A stretch of DNA of 64,000 bases, taken from NCBI GenBank assembly GCA_014650475.1, contig BMVA01000002.1, forward strand, positions 620,001 through 684,000. The letters run 5' to 3'. The notes beneath the pieces were generated by a model. The model was not told the DNA's origin, ran no database searches, and worked only from the letters and a program-made list of their open reading frames with translations. Made by a program: the position numbers and the translations under genes. Numbering within the stretch: position 1 is the first letter of the stretch; each line of letters begins with the position of its first letter. Below, in pieces: positions 10,967 to 19,408 of this stretch. The stretch comes from Streptomyces albogriseolus (lineage in GTDB: Bacteria; Actinomycetota; Actinomycetes; Streptomycetales; Streptomycetaceae).

Positions 10967-12415
10967 ATGCCCGAGCTCAGCCACGGCCGCCGCATGCTGG
11001 TGCTCGCGATCTGCTGCATGAGCCTGCTGATCGTGAGCCTGGACAACACGGTCCTGAACGTCGCCCTGCCGTCCCTCCAGCGGGAGCTGGACGCGAGCAC
11101 CTCGGGACTGCAGTGGACCATCGACGCGTACACGCTCGTGCTGGCCTCGCTGCTGATGCCGGCCGGCTCGACCGCCGACCGGATCGGCCGCCGGCGGGTC
11201 TTCCTGTCCGGCCTGGTGGTCTTCACCCTGGGCTCGCTGCTGTGCTCGCTCGCCCCGGACCTGAACTGGCTCGTGGTCTTCCGCATGGTGCAGGCGGTGG
11301 GCGGCTCGATGCTCAACCCGGTCGCCATGTCGATCATCACCAACACCTTCACCGACCCGCGCGAGCGGGCCCGCGCGATCGGGGTGTGGGGCGCGGTGGT
11401 CGGGCTGTCGATGGCCGCGGGGCCGCTGGTGGGCGGGCTGCTGGTGGACTCGGTCGGCTGGCGCTCCATCTTCTGGGTCAACCTGCCGGTGGGCCTCGCC
11501 GCGCTGCTGCTGACCTGGCGCTTCGTCCCCGAGTCGCGCGCCCCGCGGGCCCGCCGCCCCGACCCGGTCGGCCAGGTCCTGGTCATCGCCCTGTTCGGCT
11601 CCCTCACCTACGCGATCATCGAGGCCCCGCACGGTTCCTGGCTGTCCACGGCCCCCTTCGCCGCGCTCGCGGCGGTCGCCCTCCTCGCGCTCCTCCGCTA
11701 CGAGCCGCGCCGCCCGGAACCCCTGATCGACCTGCGCTTCTTCCGCTCGGCGCCGTTCAGCGGGGCGACGGTGATCGCTGTGAGCGCCTTCGCGGCGCTG
11801 GGCGGGTTCCTGTTCCTGTCCACGCTGTACCTGCAGAACGTGCGGGGGCTGAGCGCGCTGGAGGCGGGGTTGTGGATGCTGCCGATGGCCGTCCCCACGT
11901 TCCTGTGCGCCCCGCTGTCCGGCCGCCTCGTCGGCAGCCGGGGACCGCGGCTGCCGCTGCTGGTCGCGGGCGGCGCGATGACGGTGAGCGGGCTGCTGTT
12001 CGCCCTCTTCGAGGCGGAGACGTCGAACGCGACGCTGCTCGCGGGCTACGTCCTCTTCGGCGTCGGCTTCGGCTTCGTCAACGCCCCGATCACCAACACG
12101 GCGGTCTCGGGCATGCCCCTCTCGCAGGCCGGAGTCGCCTCGGCGGTCGCCTCCACCAGCCGGCAGCTCGGCCAGACCCTGGGCGTGGCGGTCCTCGGCG
12201 CGGTCCTCGCGGCGGGCGTCGGCTCCTCCTCGTACGCCGACACCTTCGTCACGGCGTCCCGCCCTGGCTGGTGGATCCTGACCGCGTGCGGCGCGGGGGT
12301 CCTGACGCTGGGCGTCCTGACCACGGGCCCGTGGGCCCGCGCCACGGCGGAACGCGCGGCGCGGCGCCTGGAGTCGGAGGAACGGCCGCCCCGGCGCACG
12401 GGGGTGGGTGCCTGA
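10967..12415 (+). CDS. DHA2-family MFS multidrug exporter
   Basis: A 482-residue inner-membrane proton antiporter with about 14 predicted membrane segments. Family motifs are present: D1 LDNTVLNVALP near the first helix, motif A in STADRIGRRR, and the antiporter motif C in GLSMAAGPLVGG. Such EmrB/QacA-type proteins export drugs or self-made antibiotics; the substrate is unknown. I prefer ATG 10967 over ATG 10958, because TACGAT (10954-10959) looks like a -10 box and neither start has a ribosome binding site, pointing to a leaderless mRNA. The gene is followed by a repeat-filled gap. Confidence 0.88.
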   Translation: MPELSHGRRMLVLAICCMSLLIVSLDNTVLNVALPSLQRELDASTSGLQWTIDAYTLVLASLLMPAGSTADRIGRRRVFLSGLVVFTLGSLLCSLAPDLNWLVVFRMVQAVGGSMLNPVAMSIITNTFTDPRERARAIGVWGAVVGLSMAAGPLVGGLLVDSVGWRSIFWVNLPVGLAALLLTWRFVPESRAPRARRPDPVGQVLVIALFGSLTYAIIEAPHGSWLSTAPFAALAAVALLALLRYEPRRPEPLIDLRFFRSAPFSGATVIAVSAFAALGGFLFLSTLYLQNVRGLSALEAGLWMLPMAVPTFLCAPLSGRLVGSRGPRLPLLVAGGAMTVSGLLFALFEAETSNATLLAGYVLFGVGFGFVNAPITNTAVSGMPLSQAGVASAVASTSRQLGQTLGVAVLGAVLAAGVGSSSYADTFVTASRPGWWILTACGAGVLTLGVLTTGPWARATAERAARRLESEERPPRRTGVGA

Positions 12416-12428
12416 GGGCGCCCGCGCC

Positions 12429-12489
12429 GGGTGCGGGTGGTCCGTGGCTGGTCGCGCAGTTCCCCGCGCCCCTGAAGGGCGCCTCCGCC
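12429..12489 (-). repeat. Dispersed repeat R1, copy 2
   Basis: The R1 repeat in minus orientation, starting 13 nt after the exporter stop codon. It is almost identical to the copy at 12699 except for a few bases in the first 20. Confidence 0.85.
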
Positions 12490-12546
12490 TGACGGCAGTC
12501 GCGGCGGCAGGGTCAGCCCTCGCCGCCGCAGGCAGTAGCGCCGCGC

Positions 12547-12622
12547 GGACAACGCCCGGCCGCTGCGGGCCGTTCGCACCGCAGGGACAACGCCCGGCCG
12601 TTGCGGGCATTCGTGCCGCTGG
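12547..12622. repeat. 38-bp unit repeated twice in tandem
   Basis: Units 12547-12584 and 12585-12622 both begin GGACAACGCCCGGCCG and diverge mainly in the last third. They lie between two R1 copies in a gap with no gene. Confidence 0.75.
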
Positions 12623-12628
12623 GGCGAT

Positions 12629-12668
12629 GGGGGTACCTCCCGCTCGAGCGAAGCCGAGAGTGGGGGAG
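12629..12668. repeat. Imperfect hairpin repeat (R3 type)
   Basis: The segment from GGGGTACCTCCCGCTC to GAGAGTGGGGGAGG is an interrupted inverted repeat. From general familiarity, very similar elements are common between Streptomyces genes. Only this copy was noticed in the window. Confidence 0.55.
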
Positions 12669-12698
12669 GGTGGGCGCAGCGGCACCTCCGCGGCGCCG

Positions 12699-12758
12699 GG
12701 TGCGGGCAGTGCGTGGCTGGTCGCGCAGTTCCCCGCGCCCCTGAAGGGCGCCTCCGCC
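12699..12758 (-). repeat. Dispersed repeat R1, copy 3
   Basis: Same orientation as copy 2 and 270 nt from it. Copies 2 and 3 flank the 38-bp tandem repeat and the R3 hairpin. No gene is visible anywhere between 12416 and 12872. Confidence 0.85.
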
Positions 12759-12872
12759 GCGCGACTTCCGCAGACCCCCACCTGTTGAGGTCGGTTTTGC
12801 TGCACACTCCTTGTCGTCCCCGGACGGGGGCAGGAGTACGGCGACACCGATCCGCCGACCGCCGGAGGCACC

Positions 12873-13079
12873 ATGCCCCAGATCGACTCCAGCAAGGTCA
12901 GCCGCTGGGACCTGCACGGACGTGAGCACACCGTGCGCGTCCACCGCACCGGGGTGCAGCGGACGATCAGATGTGACACGTGCGGCTGGCGCCGGGGCGC
13001 CCAGTTCCTGCCGTGGCTGAAGGCGCAGGAGCACCTGGAGCAGGCGCACCAGGCGACGGTGGACCCGACCGCGGCCTGA
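12873..13079 (+). CDS. Small zinc-finger-like protein, function unknown
   Basis: 68 residues with a single C-x2-C followed by H-x4-H (CDTCGWRRG then HLEQAH), a spacing that could bind one zinc ion. The N-terminus is basic and the whole protein is soluble. The ATG is preceded by a good GGAGG site. It is convergent with the TetR gene and separated from it by 13 nt. A nucleic-acid-binding role is conceivable but unproven. Confidence 0.7.
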   Translation: MPQIDSSKVSRWDLHGREHTVRVHRTGVQRTIRCDTCGWRRGAQFLPWLKAQEHLEQAHQATVDPTAA

Positions 13080-13092
13080 CCGGCCCGCGCGG

Positions 13093-13626
13093 TCAGGCCC
13101 GCAGCCCCCGCAGCAGCAGATCCACGGTCGCCTCGAAGTCGGCGTCCGCCTCCGGGCTGTCCCACTCCCCCGCGTGGGCGGGGTCGTGGAAGCGGCCGGT
13201 GGCCTGGAAGACGGCACGGGCGCTGACCGCGGGGTCGTCGCTGTGGAAGACCCCGGCGGCCACCCCGTCGGCGACGATCCGCGTCACCTGCTCCGTCAGC
13301 TCGTCGATGTGCTCGGCGACCGCGCCGACCTGCTCGCCGGCCAGCACGCTGTAGGTGGCGAACAGCTCCGGGTCGTCGCCCGCCTTGCGCCGCTTGGCGG
13401 TGAAGAGGGCGGCCAGCCAGTCCCGCAGCCGCGCCTCGGGGGCGCGGGACGCGTCGCCGGCGATCCCGTCCAGCGCCTCGGACGTCCGGTCCAGCCACCG
13501 CTCGGTGACGGCCTCGCGCAGCGCCGCCTTGGTGCGGAAGTGCCGGTAGACGCTGCCGTGGCTGACGCCGAGGGCGCGGGCCACGGCCCCCACGGTGGCC
13601 TTCGCCGGGCCATGCGGGCGCAGCAC
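13093..13626 (-). CDS. TetR-family regulator with shortened N-terminus
   Basis: 177 residues. The helix-turn-helix is clear (TVGAVARALGVSHGSVYRHF) and is followed by a TetR-type helical ligand domain. Related proteins normally have 10-15 more residues of helix 1 ahead of this motif. Here the only possible start is GTG 13626, with GAGGAG directly touching it. The frame upstream continues the family pattern (ATEEVLRPHGPAKATV) without a start codon, then runs into the glyS terminator and an in-frame stop. The gene may be 5'-truncated and inactive or weakly translated. Its target is unknown; the exporter at 10967 is a candidate. Confidence 0.65.
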   Translation of the reverse strand: MLRPHGPAKATVGAVARALGVSHGSVYRHFRTKAALREAVTERWLDRTSEALDGIAGDASRAPEARLRDWLAALFTAKRRKAGDDPELFATYSVLAGEQVGAVAEHIDELTEQVTRIVADGVAAGVFHSDDPAVSARAVFQATGRFHDPAHAGEWDSPEADADFEATVDLLLRGLRA

Positions 13627-13646
13627 CTCCTCGGTCGCCGGAAACG

Positions 13647-13688
13647 CGTGAACGCCGGGCCCCGGAGATCCGGGACCCGGCGTTCACG
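13647..13688 (-). terminator. glyS terminator hairpin
   Basis: CGTGAACGCCGGG pairs perfectly with CCCGGCGTTCACG, and an inner CCCGG/CCGGG pair extends the stem to about 18 bp with one mismatch. It begins 18 nt after the glyS stop and ends about 20 nt before the TetR start. Confidence 0.85.
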
Positions 13689-13706
13689 CCGGTCGGGAGA
13701 GAGGGG

Positions 13707-15089
13707 TCAGCAGCCGACCAGACGGGCGGCCAGGTAGCCCTCGATCTGGTCGAGGGAGACCCGCTCCTGCTTCATGGTGTCGCGCTCGCGCACGGTCACC
13801 GCGTTGTCGTCCAGGGTGTCGAAGTCGACGGTCACGCAGAACGGGGTGCCGATCTCGTCCTGGCGGCGGTAGCGGCGGCCGATGGCGCCGGCGTCGTCGA
13901 ACTCGATGTTCCAGTTCTGCCGCAGCGTCTGGGCGAGACCCTTGGCCTTCGGGGACAGCTCCGGGTTGCGGGACAGCGGCAGCACCGCGACCTTCACCGG
14001 CGCGAGGCGGTGGTCGAGCCGCAGCACGGTCCGCTTCTCCATCTTGCCCTTGGCGTTGGGCGCCTCGTCCTCGACGTAGGCGTCGAGCAGGAAGGCGAGC
14101 ATCGCCCGGCCGACACCGGCCGCCGGCTCGATGACGTACGGCGTCCAGCGCTCGCCGGCCTCCTGGTCGAAGTAGGAGAGGTCCTGGCCGGAGGCCTTGG
14201 AGTGCGCGGAGAGGTCGTAGTCGGTGCGGTTGGCGACACCCTCCAGCTCGCCCCACTCGCTGCCGCCGAACTGGAAGCGGTACTCGATGTCAGCGGTGCG
14301 CTTGGAGTAGTGGGAGAGCTTCTCCTTCGGGTGCTCGTACCACCGCATGTTCTCCTCGCGCAGGCCGAGACCGGTGTACCAGTTCCAGCGCTGCTCCATC
14401 CAGTACTCCTGCCACTGCTCGTCCTCGCCCGGCTTGACGAAGAACTCCATCTCCATCTGCTCGAACTCGCGGGTCCGGAAGATGAAGTTGCCGGGCGTGA
14501 TCTCGTTGCGGAAGGACTTGCCCATCTGGGCGATGCCGAACGGCGGCTTCCGGCGCGAAGTGGTCTGCACCTGGCCGAAGTTGGTGAAGATGCCCTGGGC
14601 GGTCTCGGGGCGCAGGTAGGCGATGGAGCCGGAGTCCTGCGTCGGGCCGAGGTGGGTGGAGAGCAGACCCGAGAACTGCTTGGGCTCGGTGAAGGTGCCC
14701 TTGTTGCCGCAGTTGGGGCAGTTGAGGTCGGCGAGGCCGCCCGCGGGGGCGTGCCCCTTCTTCTCCTCGTACGCCTCCTCCAGGTGGTCCGCGCGGAACC
14801 GCTTGTGACAGGAGGTGCATTCGGTGAGCGGGTCGGTGAAGGTCGCGACATGACCGGAGGCGACCCACACCTCGGGGGCCAGGATGACGGACGAGTCGAT
14901 GCCGACCACGTCCTCGCGCGAGGTCACCATGTAGCGCCACCACTGGCGCTTCAGGTTCTCCTTGAGCTCGACACCCAGCGGCCCGTAGTCCCAGGCGGCA
15001 CGCTGGCCGCCGTAGATCTCACTGCAGGGGAATACGAAGCCACGGCGCTTGCTCAGGCTGACGATGGTGTCGATCTTGTCGGCGGCCAC
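13707..15089 (-). CDS. glyS: Glycyl-tRNA synthetase
   Basis: This class II synthetase, the single-chain alpha2 type used by most actinobacteria, charges tRNA-Gly. The 460 residues include the N-terminal [16 protein letters not shown], a zinc site (CTSCHKRF and CPNCGNKG, about 91-130), the motif 2 region ([20 protein letters not shown]) and the motif 3 region ([14 protein letters not shown]), ending in an anticodon-binding domain. It starts at GTG 15089 behind a weak purine-rich site. A long hairpin follows the stop. Confidence 0.97.
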   Translation of the reverse strand: MAADKIDTIVSLSKRRGFVFPCSEIYGGQRAAWDYGPLGVELKENLKRQWWRYMVTSREDVVGIDSSVILAPEVWVASGHVATFTDPLTECTSCHKRFRADHLEEAYEEKKGHAPAGGLADLNCPNCGNKGTFTEPKQFSGLLSTHLGPTQDSGSIAYLRPETAQGIFTNFGQVQTTSRRKPPFGIAQMGKSFRNEITPGNFIFRTREFEQMEMEFFVKPGEDEQWQEYWMEQRWNWYTGLGLREENMRWYEHPKEKLSHYSKRTADIEYRFQFGGSEWGELEGVANRTDYDLSAHSKASGQDLSYFDQEAGERWTPYVIEPAAGVGRAMLAFLLDAYVEDEAPNAKGKMEKRTVLRLDHRLAPVKVAVLPLSRNPELSPKAKGLAQTLRQNWNIEFDDAGAIGRRYRRQDEIGTPFCVTVDFDTLDDNAVTVRERDTMKQERVSLDQIEGYLAARLVGC

Positions 15090-15225
15090 GGTGCTCTCTT
15101 CATTACGACGACGGGCGACGAAGCGGAGATGCTTCCAGCGAATGCCTCAGGTTACCGGCGGGGACGGCCCCTCGACCAAATCGGTCCCCCCGGGCGCCCC
15201 TCCACGGGACCGGCGGAGGACCTTG

Positions 15226-15263
15226 TTGACAACGGTTTCCATATCAGCTGAAAATGACTGTCA
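15226..15263 (+). promoter_or_regulatory. znu promoter with overlapping Zur box
   Basis: TTGACA at 15226-15231 is a consensus -35. The expected -10 position falls on TGAAAATGACTGTCA (15249-15263), which matches the Streptomyces Zur-box pattern as I recall it (TGaaAatgatTttCA). Zinc-loaded Zur bound there would block RNA polymerase. The box ends at the A of ATG 15263. Confidence 0.8.
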
Positions 15264-16237
15264 TGAACGTACGACGACGCCACATATCCGCGGTCGCGCT
15301 CACCGCGGTCGCCGCCCTCGGGTTCGGCACCCTCACCGCCTGCTCGTCCGACAGCGCCGCCGCGGGCGACACGGGCTCGTTCGACGTCGTCGCGTCGTTC
15401 TACCCGATGGCCTTCCTCGCCGAGCGGATCGGCGGCGAACACGTCCACGTCACCAGTCTCACCCAGCCCGGCCAGGAGCCGCACGACCTGGAGATCAGCG
15501 CCCGGCAGACCGCGCAGCTCGAGGAGGCCGACGCGGCCCTCTACCTCAAGGGCCTCCAGCCCTCCGTCGACGAGGCCATCGGCCAGTCGCCCATCGCCAC
15601 GAAGATCGACGCGGCCGAGCTGACCACGCTGGAGGAGCACGGCACCGAGGCCGGCCACGACGAGGAGCACGGGGACGAGCACGCCCACGAGGACGAGCAC
15701 GGCCACGACCACGAGGGCGGCGACCCCCACATCTGGCTCGACCCGGTGAGGTACGCCGAGGTCGCCGAGGGCGTCGGCAAGGCCTTCCAGAAGGCCGACC
15801 CGGACCACGCCGCCGACTACCGCAAGAACACCGCGGCCCTGGTCAAGGACCTCAAGGCACTCGACGAGAAGTTCCGCACCGGCCTCGCGAACCGCACGAC
15901 CGACGTCTTCGTCACCACCCACGCCGCCTTCGGCTACCTCGCCGAGCGCTACGGGCTGACCGAGGAGGCCATCAGCGGCCTGGACCCCGACACCGAGCCC
16001 AGCGGGGCGCGCGTGAAGGAGTTGCAGAAGATCGCGAAGGAGGACGGCGTCACCACCGTCTTCTACGAGACGCTGGTCAGCGACAAGACCGCGAAGACCC
16101 TCGCCGGCGACACCGGGCTCAGGACCGACGTCCTCGACCCGGTCGAGGGCATCACCGACCGCTCCCGCGGCGAGGACTACTTCCAGGTCATGGAGGCCAA
16201 CCTCACGGCCCTGCGCACCGCGCTGGGCGCCCGGTGA
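15263..16237 (+). CDS. znuA: Zinc ABC transporter substrate-binding lipoprotein
   Basis: 324 residues of the cluster-9 metal-binding family. The signal peptide ends in a lipobox (TLTAC), so the protein is lipid-anchored outside the membrane. A charged, His-rich loop at about 125-157 (EHGDEHAHEDEHGHDHEGG) followed by DPHIWLDP is typical of zinc rather than manganese binders. I chose ATG 15263, not the in-frame ATG 15254, because the -10/Zur box places transcription start at about that base; there is no ribosome binding site, so the mRNA is probably leaderless. First gene of znuACB, with zur close behind. Confidence 0.93.
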   Translation: MNVRRRHISAVALTAVAALGFGTLTACSSDSAAAGDTGSFDVVASFYPMAFLAERIGGEHVHVTSLTQPGQEPHDLEISARQTAQLEEADAALYLKGLQPSVDEAIGQSPIATKIDAAELTTLEEHGTEAGHDEEHGDEHAHEDEHGHDHEGGDPHIWLDPVRYAEVAEGVGKAFQKADPDHAADYRKNTAALVKDLKALDEKFRTGLANRTTDVFVTTHAAFGYLAERYGLTEEAISGLDPDTEPSGARVKELQKIAKEDGVTTVFYETLVSDKTAKTLAGDTGLRTDVLDPVEGITDRSRGEDYFQVMEANLTALRTALGAR

Positions 16238-16266
16238 CCCCCGACGACGCGACATCGGAGGACGGC

Positions 16267-17037
16267 ATGACCACCGAGCCCGTCATCACCCTGCGGGGGG
16301 TGCGCGCCGAGCTGGGCTCGCGCCCCGTGCTGCGCGGCATCGACCTCACCGTGCACCGCGGCGAGGTCGTCGCCCTGCTCGGCGCCAACGGCTCCGGCAA
16401 GTCCACCGCCGTGCGCACCGTGATCGGCCAGGTGCCGGTCACGGCCGGGGAGATCGAGCTGTTCGGCGCCGAGCGGCGCCGGTTCCGCGACTGGGCGCGG
16501 GTGGGCTACGTCCCGCAGCGCACCACGGCCGCCGGCGGGGTGCCCGCCACGGTCACCGAGGTCGTCTCCTCGGGACGGCTCGCCCGCACCCGTTTCGGCC
16601 TGTTCCGCAAGGCCGACCGGGAGGCCGTCCGCCGGGCCCTGGAGCTGGTCGGCATGGCGGACCGCGCCAAGGACTCCGTCGACGCCCTGTCCGGCGGCCA
16701 GCACCAGCGGGTCCTCATCGCCCGCGCGCTCGCCTGCGAACCAGACCTGATGATCATGGACGAGCCGATGGCGGGCGTGGACCTGGCCAGCCAGGAGATC
16801 CTCGCCGAGACCCTGCGCACGCAGGTCGGCCGCGGCGCCACGGTCCTCCTCGTCCTGCACGAACTGGGCCCGCTGGAGCCCCTGATCGACCGGGCGGTCG
16901 TGCTCCGTGACGGCTGCGTGCTGCACGACGGCCCGCCGCCCAAGGCGGTCGGCCAGCACGCCCTGCCCGGCCACGACCACGTACACCCGCACGCACCGGC
17001 GGACGCCGGACCGATCCGCACGGGACTGCTGAGCTGA
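16267..17037 (+). CDS. znuC: Zinc ABC transporter ATP-binding protein
   Basis: 256 residues with all ABC ATPase motifs: Walker A GANGSGKST, signature LSGGQHQR, Walker B LMIMDEP and the H-loop in LVLHEL. The C-terminus has a short His-rich tail (GHDHVHPHA), in keeping with zinc handling. I chose ATG 16267 with GGAGG five bases upstream; an in-frame GTG at 16234 overlaps the znuA end but has a poorer site. The stop overlaps the znuB ATG. Confidence 0.94.
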   Translation: MTTEPVITLRGVRAELGSRPVLRGIDLTVHRGEVVALLGANGSGKSTAVRTVIGQVPVTAGEIELFGAERRRFRDWARVGYVPQRTTAAGGVPATVTEVVSSGRLARTRFGLFRKADREAVRRALELVGMADRAKDSVDALSGGQHQRVLIARALACEPDLMIMDEPMAGVDLASQEILAETLRTQVGRGATVLLVLHELGPLEPLIDRAVVLRDGCVLHDGPPPKAVGQHALPGHDHVHPHAPADAGPIRTGLLS

Positions 17038-17939
17038 TGGAGATCCTCGACTACGCCTTCATGCAGCGGGCGCTGCTCGCCGCCGTCCTGGTCGGCGTCA
17101 CCGCCCCCGCCGTCGGCGTCTACCTCGTCCAGCGCCGCCAGGCGCTCATGGGCGACGGAATCGGCCATGTGGCGATGACCGGCGTGGGCCTCGGCTTCCT
17201 GCTGTCCTGGTCCCCGGTGTGGATGGCCGCCGTGGTCTCCGTCCTCGGCGCCGTCTTCATGGAACTGGTCCGCTGGTACGCCCGGACCCGCGGCGACATC
17301 GCCCTCGCGATGCTGTTCTACGGCGGCATGGCCGGCGGCGTCATGTTCATCAACCTCGCGCCCGGCGGCTCCACCTCGAACCTCTCCTCGTTCCTGTTCG
17401 GCTCGCTGTCCACGGTCTCCCCGTCCGACGTGACCGCGATCTGCGTGCTGGCCGCGTTCGTGGTGCTGGTCACCGTGGGCCTGCGGCGGCAGCTCTTCGC
17501 GGTCAGCCAGGACGAGGAGTTCGCGCGGGTGACGGGCCTGCCGGTGCGGTTCCTGAACCTGCTCACCGCGGTCACGGCCGCGGTCACGGTGTCCGTGGCG
17601 ATGCGGGTGGTGGGCCTGCTGCTGGTGAGCGCGCTGATGGTGGTGCCGGTCGCGGCGGCCCAGCAGCTCACCCGGAGCTTCGCCGCCACGTTCGCCGTCG
17701 CCGTCGCGATCGGCGTCAGCGTGGCCGTCGGCGGCACCGTCACCTCGTACTACCAGGACGTGCCGCCCGGCGCGACGATCGTGCTGCTGACCATCGGCGC
17801 CTTCATCCTGCTGACCGCGCTGGCCGCCCCGCTGTCCCGGCGCCGCGCCCGGGCGCAGGCCGCCGCACGGCCCGGCGCCGACCCCGCGGAGTGCTCGATT
17901 CCGGCCAGCCGTCCGGCGGACGGCAAGGTCGGCGCCTGA
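17037..17939 (+). CDS. znuB: Zinc ABC transporter permease
   Basis: A 300-residue integral membrane protein of the ABC-3 metal permease family with about eight helices. It starts at the ATG overlapping the znuC stop (TGATG). The segments RRQALMGDGIGHVAMTGVGLG and VVGLLLVSALMVVPVAAA are family hallmarks. With ZnuA and ZnuC it forms the high-affinity zinc importer. Confidence 0.93.
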   Translation: MEILDYAFMQRALLAAVLVGVTAPAVGVYLVQRRQALMGDGIGHVAMTGVGLGFLLSWSPVWMAAVVSVLGAVFMELVRWYARTRGDIALAMLFYGGMAGGVMFINLAPGGSTSNLSSFLFGSLSTVSPSDVTAICVLAAFVVLVTVGLRRQLFAVSQDEEFARVTGLPVRFLNLLTAVTAAVTVSVAMRVVGLLLVSALMVVPVAAAQQLTRSFAATFAVAVAIGVSVAVGGTVTSYYQDVPPGATIVLLTIGAFILLTALAAPLSRRRARAQAAARPGADPAECSIPASRPADGKVGA

Positions 17940-18001
17940 CTCGCCGTGCTCCGGCCTGGCACAATGGCCCGGGCAGCAGCCAGACGTGAGGAGGCATTCC
18001 G

Positions 18002-18412
18002 GTGACGACCGCAGGACCGCCCGTGAAGGGCCGCGCCACCCGGCAGCGTGCCGCCGTGGCGGCTTGCCTCCAGGAGGTCGACGAGTTCCGCAGCGCGCAG
18101 GAACTGCACGACATGCTCAAGCACAAGGGCGACTCGGTCGGGCTCACCACGGTCTACCGCACGCTGCAGTCCCTCGCCGACGCCGGTGAGGTCGACGTCC
18201 TGCGCACCGCCGACGGCGAGTCCGTCTACCGACGCTGCTCCAGCGGAGACCATCACCACCACCTGGTGTGCCGCAGCTGCGGCAAGGCCGTCGAGGTCGA
18301 GGGCCCGGCCGTGGAGAAGTGGGCGGAGGCCATCGCCGCCGAGCACGGCTACGTCAACGTGGCCCACACGGTGGAGATCTTCGGCACCTGCGCGGAGTGC
18401 GCCGCGGGTTGA
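18002..18412 (+). CDS. zur: Zinc uptake regulator, Fur family
   Basis: A 136-residue Fur-family repressor that binds DNA when zinc-loaded. It has an N-terminal winged helix (VYRTLQSLADAGEVDVLRT), the regulatory C79, the run HHHH at 84-87, and two structural zinc pairs, C90-x2-C93 and C130-x2-C133. The GTG start is preceded by GAGGAGG. It lies 62 nt after znuB and may be read with the importer or from its own promoter near 17960-17975. It should repress znuA through the box at 15249-15263. Confidence 0.95.
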   Translation: MTTAGPPVKGRATRQRAAVAACLQEVDEFRSAQELHDMLKHKGDSVGLTTVYRTLQSLADAGEVDVLRTADGESVYRRCSSGDHHHHLVCRSCGKAVEVEGPAVEKWAEAIAAEHGYVNVAHTVEIFGTCAECAAG

Positions 18413-18460
18413 GCCGAGCACGGCTCCGCCGCGGGGACTGTGGCGCGTCGGCGGCATCAG

Positions 18461-18508
18461 GTGCGTCGGGGCCGGTCGCGCAGCCCCCCGCGCCCCTGGG
18501 GGTCTCCA
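18461..18508 (-). repeat. Partial, diverged R1 repeat copy
   Basis: GGTCGCGCAG followed by CGCGCCCCTG matches the R1 core but the flanks differ. It lies between the convergent ends of zur and uppS. Confidence 0.55.
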
Positions 18509-18536
18509 CCGGCCGCGCGCCCGCCCCCGCCCGGCG

Positions 18537-19376
18537 TCAGTCGCCCGGCTGCTCACCCTCCATCGCCATCAGCTCCTCATTCGGGATCGCCCCGCCGAAC
18601 CGGCGGTCGCGGGAGGCGAACTCCAGGCACGCCCGCCACAGGTCGCGCCGGTCGAAGTCCGGCCACAGCACGTCCTGGAAGACCAGCTCGGCGTAGGCGC
18701 TCTGCCACAGCAGGTAGTTGGACGTGCGCTGCTCGCCGCTCGGCCGCAGGAACAGGTCCACGTCCGGCATGTCCGGGTAGTACAGGTACCGCTGCAGCGT
18801 CTTCTCGTTGACCTTCGACGGGTCCAGCCGGCCCGCCTTCACGTCCTCGGCGAGCGCCTGCGCGGCGTCGGCGATCTCCGCGCGGCCGCCGTAGTTCATG
18901 CAGAAGTACAGCGTCAGCCGGTCGTTGTCCTTGGTCTGCTCCTGGGCGATCTGGAGCTCCTTGGCGACGGACTTCCACAGCTTGGGCATACGGCCCACCC
19001 AGCGGACCCGGATGCCCAGGTCGTCGAGCTGGTCCCGGGTCTTGCGGATGAAGTCCCGGTTGAAGTTCATCAGGAAGCGCACCTCGTCCGGGGACCGCTT
19101 CCAGTTCTCGGTGGAGAAGGCGTACAGCGAGATGGCGCCCACCCCCATCTCGATCCCGCCCTGGAGCACGTCGAGCACCCGCTCCGCGCCGACCTTGTGG
19201 CCCTCGGTGCGCGGCAGCCCCCGCTCCTTCGCCCAGCGCCCGTTGCCGTCCATGACGATCGCCACATGGTTGGGGACCAGTTCCCCGGGGAGCTTCGGGG
19301 GCCGCGCGCCGGAGGGGTGCGGTTCCGGGGTCCTGTACTCCCGGCGCTGCCGCCCCAGGAATCCGCGTACGGCCAT
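18537..19376 (-). CDS. uppS: Polyprenyl diphosphate synthase (cis-prenyltransferase)
   Basis: A 279-residue enzyme that condenses isopentenyl diphosphate units into the long cis-polyprenyl carrier lipid for cell-wall synthesis. Motifs are [18 protein letters not shown] (catalytic Asp about 43), [10 protein letters not shown] and [18 protein letters not shown]. The ATG at 19376 is preceded by GGAG. It lies 32 nt after recO, so the two are probably one transcript. Confidence 0.95.
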   Translation of the reverse strand: MAVRGFLGRQRREYRTPEPHPSGARPPKLPGELVPNHVAIVMDGNGRWAKERGLPRTEGHKVGAERVLDVLQGGIEMGVGAISLYAFSTENWKRSPDEVRFLMNFNRDFIRKTRDQLDDLGIRVRWVGRMPKLWKSVAKELQIAQEQTKDNDRLTLYFCMNYGGRAEIADAAQALAEDVKAGRLDPSKVNEKTLQRYLYYPDMPDVDLFLRPSGEQRTSNYLLWQSAYAELVFQDVLWPDFDRRDLWRACLEFASRDRRFGGAIPNEELMAMEGEQPGD

Positions 19377-19408
19377 GTGTCTCTCGTCTCCTCGTGCTGA
19401 CGGGGTTC

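Noticed and set aside
12416-12872. CRISPR-like array
   Set aside because: The repeats are of different types, with only two tandem 38-bp units and no spacers or cas genes.
10004-13687. 1227-codon minus-strand frame spanning dusB, the exporter and the TetR gene
   Set aside because: It crosses several well-identified genes in other frames and its translation is mostly Arg/Gly/Ala without any domain.
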